14,397 nucleotides of DNA from assembly GCA_014904985.1 (NCBI GenBank), contig MU129287.1, positions 7,509-21,905 on the forward strand, in the 5' to 3' direction. The stretch comes from Hydnum rufescens UP504. Lineage: Eukaryota; Basidiomycota; Agaricomycetes; Cantharellales; Hydnaceae. Position numbers and translations under genes: made by a program. Shown here one piece after another: positions 9,209-14,397 of the stretch. Each line of letters starts with the position of its first letter. Position 1 is the stretch's first letter. Below the pieces are notes generated by a model. It made no database searches. It was not told where the DNA came from and saw nothing but the letters and a program-made list of their open reading frames with translations.

Positions 9209-11772
9209 AAAAGACAACCCCCATATCTTCCAAATTTAGGTTGTCCAAGACAATCTCATATTCTTCTCTGGTGTTGGACCATATGAAAAGCTCTGTATCA
9301 TAGGTTCCACAGGTGAGTAGGGAGGTGTGGTCTAGCTGGGGAAGTCTCCCTGCTACCCAGATGAGCAGGTTGTGAGTGGGACTGGCTCTAGGCAACGGAA
9401 CTCGAAGGGAGGTGGGCTCGTTGTATGATAAGTGACAGCTTAGAGTAGACCTGAAGAATTCAGAAGCCTCCCTGAGAGGGTTAGCAGATGATATGCCAGC
9501 CTGTGTGAGCCAATCAAGTCTCTCTTTGAGGCAAGAGACTAAGAGGGGGGGGGAGGCATAGTAGCAAGACATCAAGTAATGCCTCTTTGGGGAGGAGGTG
9601 CTCTCTGATTTCTTATTCCAGGCTGGGTTGATGAAATGCTTTAGAGTGGATATAATAGCACTGCAGCCCCTATCTGCGGGGATTGCACCAGGGGGTAAAG
9701 CTGGCCAGATAGACTTGTGAGCTTCTCGATGAGAGGTAACAGCCAACTCGGCAGCATACACTGTGTTGGGGGACCAAGAGTGATAACATTCGTCATCCAT
9801 GAAGGGGATGGCTTTGGCTGAAGGCTCCATGGGGTAGTCCTTTGCAGCTTGTATCTGGTTGATAGCGACTCGGCATGCTCACGCTTTGTCATTGAACAGA
9901 AGGATGAGTTTTTTGTCATCAAGGTACCAGGACCTGATGACTCCCTGGTAGCGAATGTAGAGTTCTTGCTCTAAGTCTTTGAGAGAATTGAAGAATATGA
10001 ATGGGGCCAATTGAATGGGGTAGCGATGTAGCAATTGGTGTGAAGGAACTCCCCAGGTTATAGACAGGGAGTCAGTGGGGGAAGCCTCACCCTGAGCAGG
10101 TGTACTACTGGTCAGTAGGGCATCACAAACCTCAGTGGGGGTGAGGGGTCCACAACAGGGCTTGGAGGGGCAGTTGGAGCTTCTGGTTGCTCTGTATCGA
10201 CATACAGGGTTGGATCCTCATTGTATGGGGAGAGTTCCCTATTGTCTTCTGCACTGGCAGGGTGAATAGACTTGTGGCAGACTCACCTTTCCTCTGGTGA
10301 GGCTGATCAAGGGCAGGTGCAGGAGGAAGGCTGGTCAAATTTGGTAAGTTCATCAGGATCTTCAAATATATGTGTGGTGGGTTTGGAGATCTGCTGTGCT
10401 GGGGAGTCTGTGTGAGCCAAGGGACTGAGCAGTGCTGGCCTAACCCAGAGGAGGCCAAATTGCTGTGCTGAGGATTCCAGGACTGAAAAGTTGCCATAGA
10501 GGATAGAGGGGACGAAAGGGAACTGCCTGGAGGTGGGGAGGTTCACATTAGGGATGGTGGCCTTGCCCATGGCTTCCTGTAGTTCATGGAAAGCAGCATG
10601 AAGGCCAATATTGGGGGACAGTTGGAGCCATTTTAGTACAGCCTCATAGTAGCTCTCATTTGAGAACTTCTTGATCTGCTTCAGGTGGGCCAGGTGCATC
10701 CGGTGGAAAGGGCCTGGAGATTTGGCCTGCTTGGGGTGCCCTCACTCTATTACCCAGTGCATAATGGGCAGGTGGCTGAGCCGACAGTTGGTGAGGTCCC
10801 TCAGCTTCTCCTCAAAGTGGCATTGCACTCATTCAGTTAGCCATGAGGGTTCGGGTACCAAGCAAATGGAAGGCCTTTCCAGTTTGTAGGCCTCCTTCCA
10901 GATGTTGGACTCCCTCATAGATCCCCAGGGTAGAAGCTCTATTGGGTGCTTAAGGTTCCATATACAGATCCCCCAGATGGGAGTGCCCAATAAGGTGAGA
11001 CCCTCCCTGATCTGCTTTGAATGAGCATCATTCAGATCTACGATTAGGCCTGTGAGCCTAGAGGTGGTATGAAAACAGACAGGGAGAAACCCCACTTGGA
11101 GCCCTAGTACATAAACAAGAACTTGAATGGCCATGTCTAGATAGCCTATACCATCTATGACATGGCAGTGTATTTCTTGCCCTATAAGGACCATTTTCCA
11201 GGGAGGCTGGGGCTCTCCTGCCATCCAGATCAGGTGCATCCAGGATGACCCATAGTGCCAGTTGGGGTCAAGCTCCAATAGCAACTCCACTTTGTTACGG
11301 GACATGATGGCATTGACCCTTTGGAGGCATCATATGAGATCAGTGCTAGTACTAAGGGCATGCTCGATGAAGCCTCTTTCGAGCACATGCAGGGAAGGGT
11401 CCTGTCCCCTCACTTGGATGACATGTGAATGTAGGTTGAACTCAAAAATGGAAGTATCAAAAGTGATAAAGGCTCTATGGAGAGGAAAGTTCATGTCCAT
11501 GGGGAGCAGTTGGGTGCATCTGGTCCACTCGAATTTTCCTAAGGTGCCCCATTCATTGAGATGCTGCCACTGGTAACCATATGGGTCTGAACAGAATGAG
11601 GGGACACCCTGAACTCTGGGAAGTGGCCCAGCTAGATTCAGGGTTTTGATACAGTATTTGAAACAGCAAACTGGCTGATACAGTAGGGATCCATAAGATG
11701 CTTGTCTTTCTGGATCATTGATGTGGCACCTCGGTCAGCCACAAAATCAGCCCTAGTTAGGCCCAAAAACAT
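9207..11772 (-). pseudogene. Unrecognised large protein (about 850 codons), decayed
   Basis: I do not recognise the family. The ATG at 11772-11770 opens MFLGLTRADFVADRGATS. With a one-base shift near 11645 the frame continues through DPYGYQWQHLNEWG and MDMNFPLHRAFITFDTSIFE. It then passes LHVLERGFIEHAL, ELDPNWHYGSSWMHLIWMAGE and GLIVDLNDAHSKQIREGLTL to an acidic Pro-rich linker (about 10230-10130). A second shift near 10100 leads into SLSITWGVPSHQLLHRYP, YIRYQGVIRSWYLDDKK and a C-terminal part ending at TAG 9209-9207. Six TGA codons interrupt (low coordinates 11330, 10829, 10742, 10307, 10283, 9879); no TAA or TAG does. Sense-like composition continues across each stop, so this was one gene. 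There is no reverse transcriptase, integrase or transposase motif and no signal peptide. A hydrophobic stretch near 11190-11050 (AIQVLVYVLGLQVGFLPVCF) could be buried or membrane-associated. It may be an element-borne accessory gene or a dead host gene. Confidence 0.65.
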
Positions 11773-11958
11773 GGCACTATTTGGGCCTAAGCAGGCTTTG
11801 GATCATTGGGGCCCCAAGGGGTGTTTTCAGTGACCTTTGTATTTCAGCACCTTGATGGATATAAAGCCATATATAGGCTTAACACCGCTCTTTCAAACCG
11901 TTCTTTGGTCCATTGCCCTTTGAATCTAAGTAGGCCTACTTCTCAAGGGGCCCCAATG
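11757..11958 (-). promoter_or_regulatory. Palindrome-rich promoter-like region of the unrecognised gene
   Basis: Within 200 bp there is an 11-bp perfect inverted repeat (TTAGGCCCAAA 11757-11767, TTTGGGCCTAA 11780-11790). Two perfect palindromes follow, TTGGGGCCCCAA (11806-11817) and AAGTAGGCCTACTT (11928-11941). CATTGGGGCCCC (11804-11815) is repeated inverted at 11947-11958. On the minus strand CTATATATGG (11877-11868) lies about 100 nt upstream of the ATG, a suitable TATA position. The ATG itself falls in the loop of the first inverted repeat. This could be a promoter, an LTR U3 or an element end. Confidence 0.45.
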
Positions 11959-12090
11959 GAGACTTTGGCCTAAGCATATATATAGGGATTGCTATCATTA
12001 TATACAAACCAGATTATAAGAGGATCTATTTATTAAGTTTATCACGCAGTCAATCAAGACCAGGTCATCCCAAGGTAGCAGTTGTAGTGG
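11959..12090. other. Intergenic stretch between two minus-strand genes
   Basis: It contains a second copy of GGCCTAAGCA (11967-11976; the first is at 11784-11793), followed by a TATATATA run (11976-11985). No gene is seen. It would be the 3' flank of the gene at 12091-13458. Confidence 0.4.
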
Positions 12091-13458
12091 CTAACTGACT
12101 GAACCCTGGTATGAAGATTGAGCGCATATAGTCTGAATGACATCATCCCAGTCAAATAGTTGAGTTTCGCCCGGAGCAAGCATCGAGGGTGGAGGAAAAG
12201 TTGACGATGGCGGACAAGTTGATGACGGAAAAGTTGATGATGATGGAAAAGTTGATAACGACAGAAAAGTGGACAATGGCGGAAAAGTAGACAACAGGGG
12301 AAAAGTAGACAACGGGGGAAAAGTGGACAATGGCGGAAAAGTGGACAATGGCGGAAAAGTAGACGGCGGAAAAGTAGACGATGGCGGAAAAGTTGATGAT
12401 GGGAGGAGTGTAGATGACAGAGGCAGAGCGGACAAGGGTGGAGGAGTGGTTGAAGGTGGAAGACTGGTTGAAGGCGGAAGAGTGGACGAAGGTGGAAGAA
12501 GAGATGATGGAAAATATGATGGTGTTGAGCCAGGTTTTGAGCCGAAAGGATTAACTCCTGTGTCTGTCGGAGGAGTTGGCAAGGCTGTAGGAATTGGCAT
12601 TGTCTCAGGCAAAGACGAGTTTGATAGAGATGGTTCAGGTTCATGGACTGAAATTGCAGGTGTCACCGGCACATCAGAGGCATCATCAATATAAAGGAGG
12701 GACTTCGGGGTTAGTCTCCCTTTCCCTTTCCTCTTTGCTGGCTTCGGCCTGCCGGAAACAGAAGGCGGAACCACTCGCAGAACCTTTGACCCAGACCCTT
12801 CGTCGGCACGCTCATCGGTAACCTCGGCCTCCACTATCTTATGCTTCTTCCCCTTTCGGAGGCCTTCTGCCTGCCGCACAGTGAGCAACGGCACATTGTT
12901 CATCCCGGTGACTAGGATATCATCATCACCCAGGTCTACCAAAAAACCATTCAGTAATCAAATCCAAGAATACTATAATGGTAGGACATACCATAGTCAC
13001 CAATTCCACATTTCCGTTCAAAAAACGGAGGAAAGTTGGGTGAAACCCACATCTGTAAAGAGCCCAAATATCACATCATTAAAAGCCCGTTTCCGCCAAA
13101 AATTGATGTCGGGTTCCTTGAAAGGGTTCAATCCCGAAACAATTTGGGGTTGGGGCCCAAAGGCAAAGGGCATACCCCTCAAAACCGGTCTTTTTGGCCA
13201 AACCAGACGGCCCAGGCGGAGTTCCGCGACGACCTCTAGATTTTCTGAAACCAAATCGATGAACCAGGGCATCAGTCTTGAGGGTCCAATTTCAGTGATC
13301 CTGGAGGACACGGGAGGTTCATGAGAAATCTCAAACAGTGGGGATTCCTTTTCACAAGGAAATACATACCGAAGGCCCCATCCTTTAGGTAATCCCGCTT
13401 GAGAAACGGGGCTTCCAATAAAGAGGGAGTTGGGTACGGAATCCTTCCGTCCTTTCCT
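12091..13458 (-). CDS. Unrecognised spliced gene with Ser/Thr/Pro tandem-repeat tail
   Basis: I do not recognise a family. The frame is open from 13458 with no early ATG; the first ATG is near 13272 (MPWFIDLV), so the start is unresolved. The first part contains GLPKGWGLRYVFPCEKESPL, PFAFGPQPQIVSGLNPF and EPDINFWRKRAFNDVIFGL. A run of six T at about 13020-13025 shifts the frame to a TGA at 13018; one T fewer would lead into FERKCGIGDY. A clear intron follows at 12991-12936 (56 nt: GTATGT donor, TTACTGA branch-like site, TTTTTTGGTAG acceptor). Exon 2 reads DLGDDDILVTGMNN, a basic segment (RKGKKHKI, KPAKRKGKGR) suggesting nuclear location, then about 120 residues of STFPPL-type repeats, and ends LFDWDDVIQTICAQSS. 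CpG is not depleted, so it has a different history from its left neighbours. It may be a live gene with a sequence error or a recent pseudogene. Confidence 0.5.
12185..12515. repeat. 18-bp coding minisatellite
   Basis: Degenerate units of about 18 bp (core AAAAGTGGACAATGGCGG on the plus strand), some shortened to 15 or 12 bp, are repeated roughly 15 or more times. On the minus strand they encode STFPPL-like hexapeptides. The plus strand is also open and would give GGKVDN-like units. The minus frame is preferred because it joins a spliced upstream exon. Confidence 0.85.
12936..12991 (-). other. Intron (56 nt)
   Basis: It has a GTATGT donor at 12991-12986, a TTACTGA-like branch site and a T-run followed by TAG at 12938-12936. 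Length and motifs match basidiomycete introns. Removing it joins GIGDY to DLGDDDI in one frame. Confidence 0.6.
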
Positions 13459-13565
13459 TTAGCCGGCTGAGTAGCCCCTTCCAATTCCCTGATTCCTTGG
13501 CACATGAATTATATACAAAGGAGGGGTCTTCAGCTGGCCCCCTTTTCGCCTCGTATTAGAAATGA
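13443..13565. repeat. Diverged module, copy A
   Basis: It shares an ordered set of words with copy B (13843-13955): CCTTCCGTCCTT, CTTTAGC, TGA.GTA.GCC, GCATGAATT-like, CTTCAG.CTG.CCCC and AGAA. The order and spacing are conserved with small indels, so the two look like an old duplication about 400 bp apart. No function is recognised. Confidence 0.5.
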
Positions 13566-13731
13566 TATTATTAATTACACATGCGAGGGGTAGCCCCATT
13601 GGGTCACTATCTGTCATAAAGCGATCATATTCATTTTTTTTGGCATCGATAGGAACGAGGAGTTAAGGTAAGTGTTGGTAGTCCCAATACCATATTAATC
13701 TACCTCGAGACAGGAGTGAAGTTATATATAG

Positions 13732-13753
13732 AATCCAATATAAAAGTTGGATT
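13732..13753. repeat. Perfect 7-bp inverted repeat
   Basis: AATCCAA and TTGGATT flank an 8-nt loop (TATAAAAG) in the non-coding stretch between the two duplicated modules. The role is unknown. Confidence 0.6.
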
Positions 13754-13842
13754 TCCCAACAAGAGAATTAGATAGGGGGGCGGAATCCGGAATACTTACG
13801 TCACCAGATGGGACGACCTTACATAAGGGGTGTATGGGGGAG

Positions 13843-13955
13843 CCTTCCGTCCTTCTTTAGCGTGAAGTAAGCCATCAATCCTGAGTTCCTTTTGCATGAA
13901 TTTTAACAATGCGCTTCAGGCTGCCCCTCTGTGCTTGTTCGCTCTAGAATAATGT
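13843..13955. repeat. Diverged module, copy B
   Basis: This is the partner of copy A. It begins CCTTCCGTCCTTCTTTAGC and continues through TTGCATGAATTT to CTTCAGGCTGCCCCTCTGTG. It is shorter than A by a few small deletions near its start. Confidence 0.5.
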
Positions 13956-14034
13956 ATAGCGACGCGCAAGGCGAGGCAAGGGGTTTTTCATTTCAGAGGT
14001 GTCACGAGAATTCATCCATGGTCCACCCATGCCC

Positions 14035-14397
14035 TTAGTTCCTCGCTGTCGAAGTTAATCGAGTTCTGGCCATGTGCTGCTGTTGAGGAGGCGAGGTCGC
14101 ACCCATCAGGTACACAAGATGAACCCCAATCTGACGAAGCGCCTGTCCTAGACATCAGCATGTTAGCCCATGTAGCAAGAATGAATAAATAATGTAGAAT
14201 AGTACATACCTCACTATCGATTTTTGATCGGGATAAGGCCATCTGATGGGCCACATCACCTCCAGACATGGCAATACGAGCTGTATCGGATGCTTTCTCT
14301 GTACTGAGATCGTCTATAAGGATATTGCGATGCTCATGCCAGGCCTCAGAACTGGGCCCCCAAGCTCATCACGCAGCGCTGACATATGTCGGCTGAA
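14035..14397 (-). CDS. 3' end of an unrecognised spliced gene, start beyond right edge
   Basis: I do not recognise the product. The exon open from 14365 reads SSEAWHEHRNILIDDLSTEK and ARIAMSGGDVAHQMALSR, ending ...KIDSE at 14210. An intron begins GTATGT at 14209, has a GCTAACA branch site, and can end at TAG (14148; 62 nt) or at CAG (14143; 67 nt). The CAG choice gives ALRQIGVHLVYLMGATSP and a TAA stop at 14037-14035; the TAG choice stops within 14 codons. Upstream of 14365 the frame has two TGAs, but a neighbouring frame (RHMSALRDELGGP) runs in from the edge and would join if the G5/C run at 14355-14363 had one more base. The part seen is soluble, with charged helices. It may be the tail of a longer host or element gene. 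Confidence 0.45.
14143..14209 (-). other. Intron (67 nt, with alternative acceptor giving 62 nt)
   Basis: It has a GTATGT donor (14209-14204), a CTAAC branch site and TCTAG then GACAG acceptors five bases apart. Only the downstream CAG keeps a longer open frame. Confidence 0.6.

Larger units (their letters stand above)
13459..14034. other. Non-coding stretch between two minus-strand genes
   Basis: No gene is seen. It holds copies A (in part) and B of a diverged module, a perfect 7-bp hairpin (AATCCAA 13732-13738, TTGGATT 13747-13753) and an A/T-rich middle with TATATATA at about 13723. CpG is not depleted. It could hold the promoter of the gene at 12091-13458. Confidence 0.5.

Noticed and set aside
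10112..10114. A further TGA in the unrecognised gene
   Set aside because: It lies at the point where the frame shifts, so it may be read only because of the shift. It was left out of the count of nonsense codons.
11262..11576. Plus-strand frame of 104 codons
   Set aside because: It lies opposite the well-supported minus-strand gene and has no motif of its own.
12269..12694. Plus-strand GGKVDN-repeat frame
   Set aside because: It is a mirror of the minus-strand minisatellite coding region. The minus frame is preferred because it connects to a good intron and non-repeat coding sequence.
13330..13990. Possible organelle-derived (mitochondrial) insert
   Set aside because: The sequence style differs from the left part of the window, but I cannot match any organelle gene, so there is no real support.

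Overview
The window looks like a repeat-rich accessory segment of a filamentous basidiomycete, most likely an agaricomycete. Three things point there: a decayed KDZ-type (Kyakuja-Dileera-Zisupton) DNA transposase of the kind expanded in mushrooms, Ty3/gypsy-like gag and LTR remnants, and short (about 56-67 nt) introns with GTATGT donors. I see no intact conserved host gene, no rRNA or tRNA gene and no CRISPR array. No bacterial-style operon is present.

Layout. 1-2055 (+) is a KDZ transposase remnant, cut at the left edge and broken by four one-base indels and one TGA. 2056-2782 is mostly non-coding, with hairpins, a TATA-like box and a weak minus-strand ORF remnant. 2783-5742 (-) is a long gag-like retroelement protein with a Gly-Pro run, a gag core and a CCHC zinc knuckle, broken by four TGA codons and one frameshift, with no pol after it. 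5743-7796 holds a promoter-like leader with a short ORF, a CpG-rich duplicated module and small direct repeats. 7797-8376 is an LTR candidate bounded by TGTAATAT and ATATTACA. 8377-9206 is empty of genes. 9207-11772 (-) is an unrecognised protein of roughly 850 codons, broken by TGA codons and two frameshifts, behind a palindrome-rich promoter-like region (11757-11985). 12091-13458 (-) is an unrecognised intron-containing gene with a Ser/Thr/Pro tandem-repeat tail. 13459-14034 is non-coding with two diverged copies of one module about 400 bp apart. 14035-14397 (-) is the 3' end of another spliced gene running off the right edge.

Two themes link the parts. First, all 11 unambiguous internal stops in the three broken element genes are TGA, and the affected minus-strand region is very poor in CpG. 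This suggests decay by deamination of methylated CpG (CGA to TGA). The 12.1-13.3 kb gene and the 6.3-6.7 kb repeat keep many CpGs, so they have a different history. Second, most inferred frameshifts are single bases in or next to homopolymers, so some may be assembly errors rather than true decay. Gene functions beyond the KDZ and gag calls are not assigned.
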